Positions 27,667-36,662 of a stretch of DNA of 64,000 nucleotides are shown one piece after another (positions within the stretch are counted from its first letter, which is position 1; every line of letters starts with the position of its first letter). The position numbers and the translations under genes are program-made. This DNA is from Solirubrobacter ginsenosidimutans (GTDB taxonomy: Bacteria; Actinomycetota; Thermoleophilia; Solirubrobacterales; Solirubrobacteraceae), in NCBI RefSeq assembly GCF_027587205.1, contig NZ_JAPDOD010000006.1, forward strand, positions 124,001-188,000. The letters run 5' to 3'. The notes under the pieces were generated by a model that made no database searches, had not been told where the DNA came from, and was given only the letters and a program-made list of their open reading frames with translations.

Positions 27667-28188
27667 ATGGACGAGATCGTCACCGCCAAGGACCGCACCG
27701 CGCTGTTTCGCCAGGGGATCACCGTCGTCGACGCCGAGTGCACGGCCGGCCGGCTGACGCTCGAGGTCACCGGTGGGGATGACGAACGGGTGCGCGCCGC
27801 GGTTCGTGCGCGCTTCGGCGAGGAGGCGCGGGTCGAGATCCTCGACAGCTACCCCCGGCAGTTGTACGTCCACCGGTGCGCGGGGCACATGGAGCGTGAG
27901 GCCGGACGGCTTCAACTGCGGTGGGTGCTCTGGCCGGGACAGGTGCTCGCGGACATCGTCGTGGTCGAGGACGACGAGTGCGTCGTCGTCCTGGGGCTCA
28001 TCTCACAGCCGCCGGTGATCGACGACGGCGAGCCATGCGACGTGCCCACCCACGTCTACCTCGAGCAGCCGCTCGGCGAGCGGAAGGTCTACGACGCTTG
28101 CGGCGGTGACGAGATCCGCTACGTGAACGTCTACGCCGAGATGGAGGCCGAGCTCGCGGCGGGCACCCGAAGCTCCGCCGGCGGTTAG
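27667..28188 (+). CDS. Hypothetical protein
   Basis: A 173-residue acidic protein of no recognised family. ATG 27667 is preferred to an upstream ATG at 27610 because the stretch between is basic and repeat-derived. It has alternating beta-rich segments (GRLTLEVTGGDDERV; VLADIVVVEDDECVVVLGL). There are single cysteines but no CxxC, signal peptide or membrane segment. It lies alone between two copies of the intergenic repeat. Codon bias is that of a real gene. Confidence 0.6.
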   Translation: MDEIVTAKDRTALFRQGITVVDAECTAGRLTLEVTGGDDERVRAAVRARFGEEARVEILDSYPRQLYVHRCAGHMEREAGRLQLRWVLWPGQVLADIVVVEDDECVVVLGLISQPPVIDDGEPCDVPTHVYLEQPLGERKVYDACGGDEIRYVNVYAEMEAELAAGTRSSAGG

Positions 28189-28262
28189 CCGCGATGCAGG
28201 ACAGCCGGGCACGCGGCGTCAAGTGGTCACGCAACGGGGCCGGACATCGCTCAGTGACCGCG

Positions 28263-28546
28263 GGGTCAACCGCACGTCGGACGGCGGCTGTCCACACCCT
28301 CGATTCACCGGGCAGCGCCCCCAAGGACACCCTCGCGGACCGGCAAGCTTCGCCTCGTGCTGAAGCGAACCTCCTCCTCGCCCAACAGCCTCACCTCGGC
28401 CGCCAATGCGCTTCAACCGGCAGTCGACGTTCGCGGACATGGCAGCGCGGCCATGCTCGCCTCCACGCGCTGGCGCTGACCACGCCACCCGCGTCATCTC
28501 CCCATTGCAGCGCAGCCGGCCATCGAGCCGGCTGAACTGCGTTAAC
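28263..28546 (+). repeat. Intergenic structured repeat, copy C
   Basis: Near-identical to copy B through the central block (GCTGAAGCGAACCTCCTCCT onward). Its terminal hairpin is CAGCCGGC-N6-GCCGGCTG at 28513-28534 inside GCAG/CTGC, so the loop differs from copy B while the stem is kept. The final GTTAAC contains the stop codon of a methyltransferase remnant on the minus strand. Confidence 0.8.
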
Positions 28547-28680
28547 GCCTCGCCGCGGTGAGCACGATCGTCGCGTAGGGCATCGTGAACCGCGCGTCGA
28601 TCGCGGCCCCGGTGGCCGCGAGCAACTCGCCCAGCTTCGCCTGCGGCAGCCGAGCGGCGCCGACATCGACACACTCGCCC
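28542..28680 (-). pseudogene. C-terminal remnant of a SAM methyltransferase
   Basis: The minus strand reads in frame as DVGAARLPQAKLGELL, then AAIDARFTMPYATIVLTAAR and a TAA at 28544-28542. This is a plausible methyltransferase C-terminus without start, SAM motif or upstream body. It ends exactly in the last bases of repeat copy C. No start codon gives a sensible complete gene, so it is treated as debris. Confidence 0.5.
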
Positions 28681-28681
28681 C

Positions 28682-28777
28682 ACGCTGATCGGCGCCGCCC
28701 ACATGCTCTTCACCGGGCCTCCCCCGGACGCCGACGACGTCAAGCGGGTGGTCAAGGCCGTCATCAGCCCTGCATGA
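28682..28777 (+). pseudogene. C-terminal remnant of a TetR-type regulator
   Basis: The plus strand reads TLIGAAHMLFTGPPPDADDV, then KRVVKAVISPA and stop. This resembles the last helices of TetR-family regulators. The DNA-binding half is missing. It abuts the methyltransferase remnant and overlaps the 3' end of the SecD-head-like gene by 14 bases. Confidence 0.45.
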
Positions 28778-29654
28778 GCTGGAGGGTGCCTGGAAGCGGC
28801 CCGAAGCACAGCACGGCGGCCGCAAGCCGCGCCTCCCGCGGTGTCGCGAACCCGGACATGGACGCGCCGTCGAGGCCGTCCGGCGCCTCGCGCCAGTTGA
28901 TGTACGGCACCGAGACGATCCGGTCGTCGAGCACCAGCGCGAGGTGCTGGGAGGTCTGGAGTGGATCGCCCCCCAGGGCCTGGTCGGCGCCGCGCTGCGC
29001 CAAGGTGCGGGTCAGCGTCCGGAACGCCTGCCGGCCGCCCGGGGTGAGGTCGAGCGCGACGGTCGTGCCGTCGGAACGCGCGGCAGCGACGTCCGTGTTG
29101 GTGAGCGCGGGATCGTCCGCCAGCGCGAACCACCCGCCGTCGGCCTTCAACGCGCGCCCGCCGCTCCGCGAGGCAAGCGCGCGCGCCGCGGACTCGCTCA
29201 ACGCACCCGCCTGGCCGGCGTTCGGACCACCCGTCACCGCGTCATCGGTCGGCACGGGCCGGCCATCGGGCCCGAGCACGGAGCGCTCCCAGTCGTAGAT
29301 CGCGAAACGGCCGGGCGCCGTCGCGTCGGCGCCGGCCGCGGGGATCGTCAGGACACCTCCGCCGCTGGCCACCTCGCCGCCAACGCCGGCGGCCTTGACA
29401 CGCAAGCGCAGGATCTCCGCGGCCTTCCCCGCGTCCCCGCCGACGACGCGATACGTGAGCGTGCCCGCGTTCTGCGCCGGGACCTCGTCACGACGCGAGC
29501 CCGGCAGGAGCAGCACGACCACGGCCACGAGCAGCGCGACGCCCACGGCTCCGGCGAGCGGCCGCGACACGCGAGCGCGGCGCCGCGGCGCCGGAGCTGC
29601 CGCACCCGCGCGCAACAACTCGGCGCGCAACCGCGAGACGTAGTCGCTGTTCAT
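28764..29654 (-). CDS. SecD-head-like membrane protein, possible sigma-factor partner
   Basis: A 296-residue protein with a short cytoplasmic start, one membrane helix near residues 32-51 (PLAGAVGVALLVAVVVLLL) and an extracytoplasmic domain. The latter resembles the SecD first periplasmic domain: LRLRVKAAGV early, then LDLTPGGRQAFRTLT, LALVLDDRIVSVPYI and a tail ending in LPGTLQLMQG. No SecD-type membrane bundle follows. Its ATG overlaps the stop of an ECF sigma gene by 4 bases, the usual position of an anti-sigma factor. An anti-sigma or sensor role is inference, as no known anti-sigma motif is present. Confidence 0.65.
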   Translation of the reverse strand: MNSDYVSRLRAELLRAGAAAPAPRRRARVSRPLAGAVGVALLVAVVVLLLPGSRRDEVPAQNAGTLTYRVVGGDAGKAAEILRLRVKAAGVGGEVASGGGVLTIPAAGADATAPGRFAIYDWERSVLGPDGRPVPTDDAVTGGPNAGQAGALSESAARALASRSGGRALKADGGWFALADDPALTNTDVAAARSDGTTVALDLTPGGRQAFRTLTRTLAQRGADQALGGDPLQTSQHLALVLDDRIVSVPYINWREAPDGLDGASMSGFATPREARLAAAVLCFGPLPGTLQLMQG

Positions 29655-30184
29655 CGGCTCTCTCCAACTCGGTCGCGCAGGATCTTCAGGCCGCGACTCA
29701 CCCGCTTGCGCACGGTCGACTCGCTGAGCCGCCCACGACGAGCGATCTCCGCGTAGCCCTGGTCCTCCAGGACATGCGCGCGGATCGCGTCGCGCTGGTC
29801 CTCCTCGAGGTCCTCGACCATCTGCGTCGCGACCTCCTCACCAAGCCAGCGGATCATCTCGACGTCCTCCTCACCCACAGCAACCGGCTCCATCCCGAGC
29901 CGGGCGCGCATCCGCTCCTCCGCCCGCCCCCGGCGGCGGTAGTCCGACAGCCGCCGGTGGGCGATCGCGAACAGCCATGCGCCCGCCCCCGCCTCCTGCG
30001 GCACATACCGAGCACGCGACACCAAAGCCGCCGCGAACGTCTCGGCGGTCAGGTCCGCCGCCACCTCGGGATTGCCCGTGCGGCGCTGGAAGAACCCGAG
30101 GAGCGTGCGGGCGTAGCGGTCGTAGAAGCGGCCGAAGTCCTCCAGATCACCGGAAGTGAGAAGGGCGTCGTCCGTCGCATCCAT
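29651..30184 (-). CDS. ECF RNA polymerase sigma factor
   Basis: A 177-residue sigma-70 family protein with only regions 2 and 4. Region 2 contains FGRFYDRYARTLLGFFQRR and ETFAAALVSR. Region 4 contains YAEIARRGRLSESTVRKRVS, the HTH that binds the -35 element. ATG 30184 is chosen; a longer frame to 30241 adds unconvincing residues. It is coupled to the SecD-head-like membrane protein downstream, which may regulate it. Confidence 0.85.
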   Translation of the reverse strand: MDATDDALLTSGDLEDFGRFYDRYARTLLGFFQRRTGNPEVAADLTAETFAAALVSRARYVPQEAGAGAWLFAIAHRRLSDYRRRGRAEERMRARLGMEPVAVGEEDVEMIRWLGEEVATQMVEDLEEDQRDAIRAHVLEDQGYAEIARRGRLSESTVRKRVSRGLKILRDRVGESR

Positions 30185-30294
30185 GTACTCACACCAATCG
30201 AACCAGCCACCGCGTTTGTGACCCAAGGATCGCGCTATCAATCCAGGCCATCACCGAAACGCCGCATCCACGCTTCGCGCGGGTCTATCCGGGG

Positions 30295-30888
30295 GTGGCG
30301 GCCCGGGCGGACCGGCGCGGCGCCGCGGAGCACCGCCAACGGCTGCTGCGCGGCCTCGCCGGTCGTGTGGTCGAAGTCGGCGCCGGCCACGGCGGGAACT
30401 TCGCGCACTACCCGCCGACGGTCACCGAAGTGGTCGCCGTCGAGCCTGAGCCGACGCTGCGAGGCCTCGCGGAAGCGGCCGCCAAGACCGCCGCCGTAGC
30501 GGTCACCGTGATCGCCGGCCTCGCCGAGGACCTGCCCTTCGCGGACGGCGAGTTCGACGCCGCGGTGGTGAGCCTCGTCCTCTGCAGCGTTCCTGACCAA
30601 GCGAAAGCGCTCCGCGAGTTGCGGCGCGTGCTGCACGCCCAAGGCGAACTGCGCTTCTACGAGCACGTCATCCCGCGAAAGCAACCGAAGCGGGCGCTGT
30701 TCCAAATGGCCGATCGAAGCGGCGCGTGGCCGGCCCTCGCCGCCGGGTGCCATCTCTCGCGCGACACGGGTGCCGCGATCGCCGCCGCGGGGTTCGTCAT
30801 CGAGCGCCTCGACCGGATCGAGTTCCGGTCCGCCGCCCTCGAGCCCCGCCTGCCGTACATCCTCGGCACAGCACGACCGGGTGGCTAG
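30295..30888 (+). CDS. Class I SAM-dependent methyltransferase (5' end unusual)
   Basis: A 197-residue UbiE-type methyltransferase. Motif I VVEVGAGHGGNFAHY lies near residues 25-39, followed by VVAVEPEP and DAAVVSLVLCSV. Homologues normally have a leader of the form HPRFARVY, and exactly that is encoded upstream in frame (30265-30288). However, no ATG/GTG/TTG precedes it; ATC at 30250 stands where a start would be expected. Translation may begin at GTG 30295, giving a shortened protein, or at a non-standard codon. The gene ends just before repeat copy D. Confidence 0.7.
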   Translation: MAARADRRGAAEHRQRLLRGLAGRVVEVGAGHGGNFAHYPPTVTEVVAVEPEPTLRGLAEAAAKTAAVAVTVIAGLAEDLPFADGEFDAAVVSLVLCSVPDQAKALRELRRVLHAQGELRFYEHVIPRKQPKRALFQMADRSGAWPALAAGCHLSRDTGAAIAAAGFVIERLDRIEFRSAALEPRLPYILGTARPGG

Positions 30889-30894
30889 CCACAC

Positions 30895-31160
30895 CCACAT
30901 TGACCGGCCACCGCCCCCAAAACCGGCACCCGCAAAGGGCAAGATCCCTTTCGTGCTGAAGCGAACCTCCTCCTCGCGAAACAGCCGCACCTCGGCCGCC
31001 AATGCGCTCTCACCGGCAGTCGACGTTCGCGGACATGGCAGCGCAGCCATGCTCGCTCCCAGCGCCAGTGCTGACCACACCGGCGCCACCATCTTCTAGA
31101 GACAGACCTCCCTACAGCGCGGCCGAGCCCACTCCCCGGGGCTCGGCCACGCCGTAACGC
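30895..31160 (+). repeat. Intergenic structured repeat, copy D
   Basis: It carries the same central block as copies B and C (TTTCGTGCTGAAGCGAACCT onward). Its terminal hairpin has a different sequence, GGCCGAGCCC-N8-GGGCTCGGCC at 31121-31148, a perfect 10-bp stem in the same relative place. It lies between the methyltransferase and the GNAT gene. Confidence 0.8.
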
Positions 31161-31178
31161 CATATCCTCCGCCGACCA

Positions 31179-31934
31179 ATGGATGACGCGGAGCTCAGAC
31201 GCCGCTTGTGGGAAGGCTTCGCCGCCCTGCAGACCCTGCTGGGCGGAAGCGCCCGCAACGGGTGGGTGCTCCGCAAGGAGGGACTGGTGGCGAGCGTCGT
31301 GCCGAGCGCGCCCGACTCACCGGCGCTCAACGCCGCCGTCGCGCTGAATCCCGAGGCCGCGCCCGACGCCCTCACCGAGCTGGAGATCACCTACGGCGAC
31401 GCGGGGGTCCGCCGCTGGGCGGTGTGGATCGACGGCGGTGCCCGCCACATCACCAGCCAGCTTCGCGCCCAAGGGCTCGCCATCGCGTCCGCCTCGCCGG
31501 GCATGGGGGCGACAATCGAGAAGCTCGGCCTCGACCTGACGACCGCCAATGCGCACCCGAACGCCGGGCTGAGAACCGTCGGCCGTGTGAATGACCTCGC
31601 CTACGGCAACGTGGACTCGCGGCTGGAAAGAACGCTGACCACGCTCCAGGAAGGCACGCTCAGGGGCTACCGGGCCGACATGAACGGCGCGCCCGGCGCC
31701 GTCGCGCTCGCTCTGCACCACGGCGAAGACTGCGGCGTGTCCTTCGTCGCCACGGTCCCGCAGGCACGACGGCACGGCCTGGCGACGCAGGTGATGCGCT
31801 CCGCGCTCGCCGACGCCCAGAACCAGGGCCTGACCACGATCACGCTCCAGGCCACCGAACTGGGCGAGCGCCTCTACCAGCAGCTGGGCCTGAGAAGACT
31901 GGGCCCGATGGAGCTGTGGGAGCACCGGAGATGA
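31179..31934 (+). CDS. GNAT-family N-acetyltransferase
   Basis: A 251-residue protein. The C-terminal third carries the GNAT acetyl-CoA loop VPQARRHGLATQVM near residues 190-203 and a final YQQLGLRRLG. The N-terminal 130 residues have weaker similarity and may be a degenerate GNAT half. The substrate is unknown. Its stop overlaps the start of the Nudix gene (ATGA). Confidence 0.8.
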   Translation: MDDAELRRRLWEGFAALQTLLGGSARNGWVLRKEGLVASVVPSAPDSPALNAAVALNPEAAPDALTELEITYGDAGVRRWAVWIDGGARHITSQLRAQGLAIASASPGMGATIEKLGLDLTTANAHPNAGLRTVGRVNDLAYGNVDSRLERTLTTLQEGTLRGYRADMNGAPGAVALALHHGEDCGVSFVATVPQARRHGLATQVMRSALADAQNQGLTTITLQATELGERLYQQLGLRRLGPMELWEHRR

Positions 31935-32461
31935 GCGGCCTGAACCCGGCGCTCGAGGACGTCCACCACTGCCCGCGCTGCGGAAGGCCGCCCCAGATCG
32001 ACTACCCGCGCTCGATCACCTGCACCCACTGCGGCTACGGCGCCTTCTATAACCCAAAGCCGGTGGCGGCCGTCATCCCGATCGACCCGAACGGGGACAT
32101 CGTGCTGATGCGCAGGGGCTTTGAGCCCCGGCGCGGGCACTGGTCACTTCCCGGTGGGTTCGTCGACCTCGGGGAGACGATCGAGACCGCCGCCACGCGC
32201 GAGGTGATGGAAGAACTGCACCTTCGGGTGCAAATCACGGAGCTCGTGGGCGTTTATTCGCGTGCGGACGAACGCACGGTAGTTGTGGTCTATGCAGCGA
32301 CCACACAGGGCACTCCCTCTTTGAGTGAGGAGGCCCTCGAGGTGCGGGCATTTGCGCCGAACGACATCCCATGGCAGGACCTGGCCTTCTGGAGCGAACA
32401 CCAAGCACTAAGCGACCTCCTGTCAGGAGCTGGCTCAAGGTCAAGGTCCGCGCCCTCCTGA
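31931..32461 (+). CDS. Nudix hydrolase with N-terminal zinc ribbon
   Basis: A 176-residue protein. A zinc ribbon (CPRC near residues 13-16, CTHC near 30-33) precedes a Nudix domain with box GGFVDLGETIETAATREVMEE. This zinc-ribbon form resembles NudC-like and ADP-ribose/NAD-type members, but the SQPWPFPxS NADH motif of NudC is absent. It probably cleaves a nucleotide diphosphate derivative. It is coupled to the GNAT gene upstream, and the phosphoesterase gene starts inside its 3' end. Confidence 0.85.
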   Translation: MSGLNPALEDVHHCPRCGRPPQIDYPRSITCTHCGYGAFYNPKPVAAVIPIDPNGDIVLMRRGFEPRRGHWSLPGGFVDLGETIETAATREVMEELHLRVQITELVGVYSRADERTVVVVYAATTQGTPSLSEEALEVRAFAPNDIPWQDLAFWSEHQALSDLLSGAGSRSRSAPS

Positions 32462-33894
32462 ACCTGCGGCGCCTGCTGGCGCTGCTACTGGTCTTCGCCG
32501 CCACGCTGTTCGGCGGCTATCTCGCCCTCGTCAGCTTCCATGACGAGGATCGGCTCTCTGTCGGCGAGATCCGGATGTCGATCGACCCCGGGCACAAGGG
32601 GGCGCTGGACGTCTACGTGCCGCTCGTGGACTGGGGAGCGCGCTTCGAGGCGATCCGCGCGCCGCTGCGGGTCAAGGTCGATCTGCAGACGATCGACCGC
32701 ACCGTCGCCCAATCGCTGGCCGAGGGCAAGTCGCTGGACGTCCAGCAGGTGCGGCGCGAGGCCCGCGACGCGCTCGCGAACTACCTGCGCAAGCTGATCG
32801 CGCTCGTCGTCGCGGCGGCGCTCGTCCTCGGCCTGCTGGTCGCCTTCGCGATCCGCTCCCGCGTGCCGCGGCTGAGATGGACGAGCCTGCTGGCGATCGT
32901 CACCAGCCTCGGGATCGGCGTCGCGCTGGTCGTCCTCATCCCCCCGCGAGGCGAGATCTCGGACCCGCAGTACTACGCCCACGGGCCGGACATCCCGCGG
33001 GCGCTGGAGGCGGTCGAGGCGGCACGAAGGACGAGCGGCGTCCTCGACCAGGAGCTCGACGCGCAGCTCGTCGGCCTTGCCCGCCTGGTCGTCGCCCCGG
33101 GCCGGCGCCGCAGCCTCGCCGATCAGCCGGTGATCACCGTGGCGTCGGACCTGCACAACAACACGGTCGGGCTGGGCGTGCTGGAGCGGTTGTCCAACGG
33201 CGGCCCGGTGTTCTTCGTCGGCGACCTCACCGATCGCGGCAGCCAGCTCGAGACGAGCCTCGTCCGGCGCTCCGCGCACAGCGGCAAGCCGTTCGTGTTC
33301 GTCACCGGCAACCACGACTCCGACTACCTCGCCCGCGCGCTCGCGGGCGAAGGCGCGATCGTCCTCACCCGCACGGGGCGGATGCGGGAGGACGGGACGA
33401 CCGACAAGCGCCTCGTCCACACGATCGAAGGGCTGCGCGTCGCCGGCTACGACGATCCCTACGAGCGCCGCTCGGCGGAGTCCTTCAAGGACCGCTACGA
33501 CAGCGTGCCCGACCCGGTCGAGCAGGACAAGTTCACGGGATGGCTGATGCCGCTGATCGGCAAGGTCGACGTCGTGATGGTCCACGAGCCGGCGCTGATC
33601 GCCCCCGCGCTGCAGATCCTCAAGGACAAGCCGCCGCAGCAGCCGCTGGTCTTCCTCGTCGGCCACACCCACAAGGCCGATCTGCAAAAGCAGCCGGGCG
33701 TGACGGTGATCAACGGCGGGAGCGTCGGGGCGGGCGGGACCGGGAACCTGAGCGAGCCGACGGCGCTCGGCATCGCCCGCTTCGTCTTCACGCTCAAGCC
33801 GAGCTTCCAGCCGCTGGCCGCCGACCTCGTGTCCATCAACCCCGGAACCGGCAGCAGTTCCGCCCGCCGGGAACGCCTGGATCCAACGGGCTAA
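32371..33894 (+). CDS. Membrane-anchored metallophosphoesterase
   Basis: A 507-residue protein. One membrane helix lies near residues 33-53 and two more near 140-160 and 170-190. A calcineurin-like phosphoesterase domain follows, with [20 protein letters not shown] and GHTHKAD, the full set of metal ligands. The start ATG lies 91 bases inside the Nudix gene because no later start codon precedes the first membrane helix. The substrate is unknown; an extracytoplasmic catalytic domain is inferred from topology. Confidence 0.8.
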   Translation: MAGPGLLERTPSTKRPPVRSWLKVKVRALLNLRRLLALLLVFAATLFGGYLALVSFHDEDRLSVGEIRMSIDPGHKGALDVYVPLVDWGARFEAIRAPLRVKVDLQTIDRTVAQSLAEGKSLDVQQVRREARDALANYLRKLIALVVAAALVLGLLVAFAIRSRVPRLRWTSLLAIVTSLGIGVALVVLIPPRGEISDPQYYAHGPDIPRALEAVEAARRTSGVLDQELDAQLVGLARLVVAPGRRRSLADQPVITVASDLHNNTVGLGVLERLSNGGPVFFVGDLTDRGSQLETSLVRRSAHSGKPFVFVTGNHDSDYLARALAGEGAIVLTRTGRMREDGTTDKRLVHTIEGLRVAGYDDPYERRSAESFKDRYDSVPDPVEQDKFTGWLMPLIGKVDVVMVHEPALIAPALQILKDKPPQQPLVFLVGHTHKADLQKQPGVTVINGGSVGAGGTGNLSEPTALGIARFVFTLKPSFQPLAADLVSINPGTGSSSARRERLDPTG

Positions 33895-33910
33895 TAGAGT
33901 CACGCCCACG

Positions 33911-35107
33911 TTGTGGGATGAGCTGCTGGAGCTGGACCGCGGTCGCGTGTGGCACCCGTACGGGCCGATGCCCGCTGTCGTGCCGCCGCTGCCCGTCGTC
34001 TCGGCGGAGGGTGTGCGGCTCAAGCTCGCCGACGGGCGCGAGCTGATCGACGGGATGGCGTCGTGGTGGTGCGCCATCCACGGCTATCGCAACCCGGAGA
34101 TCGACGAGGCGGTGCGGGAACAGCTGGACCGCATGGCGCACGTGATGTTCGGCGGCCTCACCCACGAGGGCGCGATCCGGCTGGCGGAGCGGCTGACCGA
34201 CTGGACCGGGCTCGACCACGTGTTCTTCGCGGACTCGGGCAGCGTCAGCGTCGAGGTCGCGATCAAGCTCGTCCTGCAGTACTGGCACGGGGAACGGCGC
34301 AAGCTGCTGACCTGGCGGGGCGGGTACCACGGGGACACGTTCGGCGCGATGGCGGTCTGCGACCCCGACGGCGGCATGCACTCGATGTGGAAGGGAACGC
34401 TCGCCGAACACGTCTTCGCGCCGCTTCCGGAGTGGACGCCGGAGTGGGAACAAGCAGTTCGTCAGCTTTTCGAGGACCACGACGACCTTGCGGGTGTGAT
34501 CGTCGAACCCATCGTCCAAGGCGCAGGCGGGATGCGCTTTCACCCGCCGGAATGCGTGGCGCTGTTGCGCGAGCTGTGTGACACGCACGAGGTCCCGCTC
34601 GTCCTGGATGAGATCGCGACCGGCTTCGGAAGGACCGGGACGCTGTTCGCCGCGGCCGAGCACGCCGACATCCTCTGCCTCGGCAAGGCGCTGACCGGCG
34701 GGTACATGACGCTGGCGGCGACGCTCTGCACGGCGGCGGTCGCGGAGCGCCTGAACGGGCCGCTCATGCACGGGCCGACCTTCATGGCCAACCCGCTGGC
34801 GACCGCCGCCGCGCTGGCGTCAACCAACATCCTCTCCAACGGCGCGTGGCGGTCCGATGTTGCGCGCATAGAAACCGGATTGTCAGCCGGTTTGCAGGAC
34901 GTGTCCGGCAGCCGGGTCAAGGGCGCGATCGGCGTGATCGAGCTCGACGCACCCGTCGACGTCGCGGGGGTCACGGCCGTCGCCGTCGAGCACGGCGTGT
35001 GGCTGCGGCCCTTCCGGAACCTGATCTACACGATGCCACCGTACATCACGTCCGACGAGGACCTGACGCGCATCACCGAGGCGATGGTGGCATGCGCATC
35101 GTCGTAA
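33911..35107 (+). CDS. bioA: Adenosylmethionine-8-amino-7-oxononanoate aminotransferase
   Basis: A 398-residue class III PLP aminotransferase starting at TTG 33911. It transfers the amino group of SAM to KAPA to give DAPA. WHPYGPM near the start and [17 protein letters not shown] are BioA signatures. The PLP lysine is in GKALTGGYM (Lys 259) and the conserved Asp in [14 protein letters not shown]. It is the first gene of the biotin operon, and bioD begins 16 bases before its end. Confidence 0.95.
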   Translation: MWDELLELDRGRVWHPYGPMPAVVPPLPVVSAEGVRLKLADGRELIDGMASWWCAIHGYRNPEIDEAVREQLDRMAHVMFGGLTHEGAIRLAERLTDWTGLDHVFFADSGSVSVEVAIKLVLQYWHGERRKLLTWRGGYHGDTFGAMAVCDPDGGMHSMWKGTLAEHVFAPLPEWTPEWEQAVRQLFEDHDDLAGVIVEPIVQGAGGMRFHPPECVALLRELCDTHEVPLVLDEIATGFGRTGTLFAAAEHADILCLGKALTGGYMTLAATLCTAAVAERLNGPLMHGPTFMANPLATAAALASTNILSNGAWRSDVARIETGLSAGLQDVSGSRVKGAIGVIELDAPVDVAGVTAVAVEHGVWLRPFRNLIYTMPPYITSDEDLTRITEAMVACASS

Positions 35108-35676
35108 CCGGGACCGACACCGGCGTGGGCAAGACCTACGTGTCCGCGGCGCTCTGCGATGAGCGCAGCACCTACGTCAAGGCCGCGCAGACGGGCGATG
35201 ACGACGACGCGCGCACCGTGCGCGAGCGCTCCGGCGCGACCGTCCACACGCTCGCCGCCTATCCCGAGCCGCTCTCGCCGGAGCGCTCGGCCGCCCGCGC
35301 CGGCGTGCCGTGCATCACGCCGCAGGAGATCGCGCGGTTCGTCGACACGCTCGAAGGGCGGGTGGTCGTCGAGGGCGCCGGCGGGCTGCTGGTGCGCTTC
35401 GGCGACGGCGGCACGATCGCCGACGTGGCCGAGCTGCTCGACGCGCCGCTGATCGTCGTCGCCCGCGCCGGCCTCGGCACCCTCAATCACACTGCGCTGA
35501 CGGTCGAGGCGATCGAGCGCCGCGGCCTGCGATGCCTCGGCATCGTGATCGGCTCGTGGCCGCACGACCCCGATCTCGCCTCGCTCTGCAACCTTGACGA
35601 CCTCGCAGCCATCGCCCCTGTCCTCGGCAAGCTTCCCGAAGGCGGCAAAGACCTCAAACTGGAGATCCCCGCATGA
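35092..35676 (+). CDS. bioD: Dethiobiotin synthetase
   Basis: A 194-residue ATP-dependent carboxylase that closes the ureido ring of dethiobiotin. The P-loop is [12 protein letters not shown] at residues 7-18, the substrate lysine is in YVKAAQTG, and [10 protein letters not shown] is the Mg-binding segment. The start lies inside bioA, and the end overlaps bioB by 4 bases. It is a little shorter than the usual 220 residues, mainly in the C-terminal half. Confidence 0.93.
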   Translation: MRIVVTGTDTGVGKTYVSAALCDERSTYVKAAQTGDDDDARTVRERSGATVHTLAAYPEPLSPERSAARAGVPCITPQEIARFVDTLEGRVVVEGAGGLLVRFGDGGTIADVAELLDAPLIVVARAGLGTLNHTALTVEAIERRGLRCLGIVIGSWPHDPDLASLCNLDDLAAIAPVLGKLPEGGKDLKLEIPA

Positions 35677-36662
35677 TCCTCGACATCGCCCGTGAGCAGG
35701 TCCTCGAGCGGGGCGTCGGCCTCGACGAGGCGCAGACGTTGCAGGTCCTCCAGCTGCCCGACGAGCGGGTCGACGACGCGCTCGAGCTCGCCCACGAGGT
35801 GCGGATGCGCCACTGCGGACCTGAGGTGGAGGTCGAGGGAATCGTCTCGATCAAGACCGGCGGCTGCCCGGAGGACTGCCACTTCTGCAGCCAGTCGGGC
35901 CGGTTCGAGACGCCCGTACGGGCGGTGCGACTGGACATCCCGTCGCTCGTCCAGGCCGCGCGCGAGACCGCCGCGACCGGCGCCACCGAGTTCTGCATCG
36001 TCGCCGCCGTACGCGGCCCGGACGAGCGGCTGATGGCGCAGGTGCGCGACGGCGTGAAGGCCATCACCGAGGCCGTCGACATCAATGTCGCCTGCTCGCT
36101 CGGCATCCTCACCCGCGAGCAGGGCCACGAGCTGGCCGACCTGGGCGTGCACCGCTACAACCACAACCTCGAGACCGCCCGCTCGCACTTCGGCAAGGTC
36201 GTCACCACCCACACGTGGGAGGAGCGCTGGGAGACCCTCGAGCTCGTGCGCGAGCTGGGGATGGAGGTCTGCTGTGGCGGGATCATCGGCATGGGCGAGA
36301 CGCTCGAGCAGCGCGCCGAGCTGGCGGCGCAGTTCGCCGCGCTGGACCCGGACGAGGTGCCGCTGAACTTCCTCGACCCGCGCCCGGGCACGCCGTTCGC
36401 GGACCTCGAGCCGGTGCCGGCGCTCGATGCCCTGCGCACGATCGCGGCGTTCCGGCTCGCGCTGCCGCGCACGATCCTGCGCTTCGCGGGCGGGCGGGAG
36501 CTGACGCTGGGTGACCTCGGCGCGCGCCAGGGCATGGTCGGCGGCATCAACGCCGTCATCGTCGGCAACTACCTGACCACGCTCGGCCGCGACCCGCAGG
36601 AAGATCTCGACCTTCTCGCGGAGCTCTCGATGCCGGTCAAGGAGCTCAGCAAAACCCTGTGA
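35673..36662 (+). CDS. bioB: Biotin synthase
   Basis: A 329-residue radical SAM enzyme that inserts sulfur into dethiobiotin. The [4Fe-4S] motif is CPEDCHFC with Cys at about 65, 69 and 72. YNHNLETA and the [11 protein letters not shown] segment are family hallmarks. The start overlaps bioD and the stop overlaps bsaP (GTGA). The adjacent BsaP-like gene suggests an actinobacterial type of BioB that uses an auxiliary protein. Confidence 0.95.
   Translation: MILDIAREQVLERGVGLDEAQTLQVLQLPDERVDDALELAHEVRMRHCGPEVEVEGIVSIKTGGCPEDCHFCSQSGRFETPVRAVRLDIPSLVQAARETAATGATEFCIVAAVRGPDERLMAQVRDGVKAITEAVDINVACSLGILTREQGHELADLGVHRYNHNLETARSHFGKVVTTHTWEERWETLELVRELGMEVCCGGIIGMGETLEQRAELAAQFAALDPDEVPLNFLDPRPGTPFADLEPVPALDALRTIAAFRLALPRTILRFAGGRELTLGDLGARQGMVGGINAVIVGNYLTTLGRDPQEDLDLLAELSMPVKELSKTL

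Noticed and set aside
27557..28546. GTTAAC at repeat ends as integron attC core sites
   Set aside because: The sequence after it does not fit the attC core consensus and no integron integrase is in the window. Only a general likeness to gene cassettes remains.
32485..34077. Long open frame on the minus strand opposite the phosphoesterase and bioA
   Set aside because: It is antisense to genes with clear catalytic motifs and its translation is Arg/Asp/His/Val-rich, as expected from the mirror frame of high-GC coding DNA.
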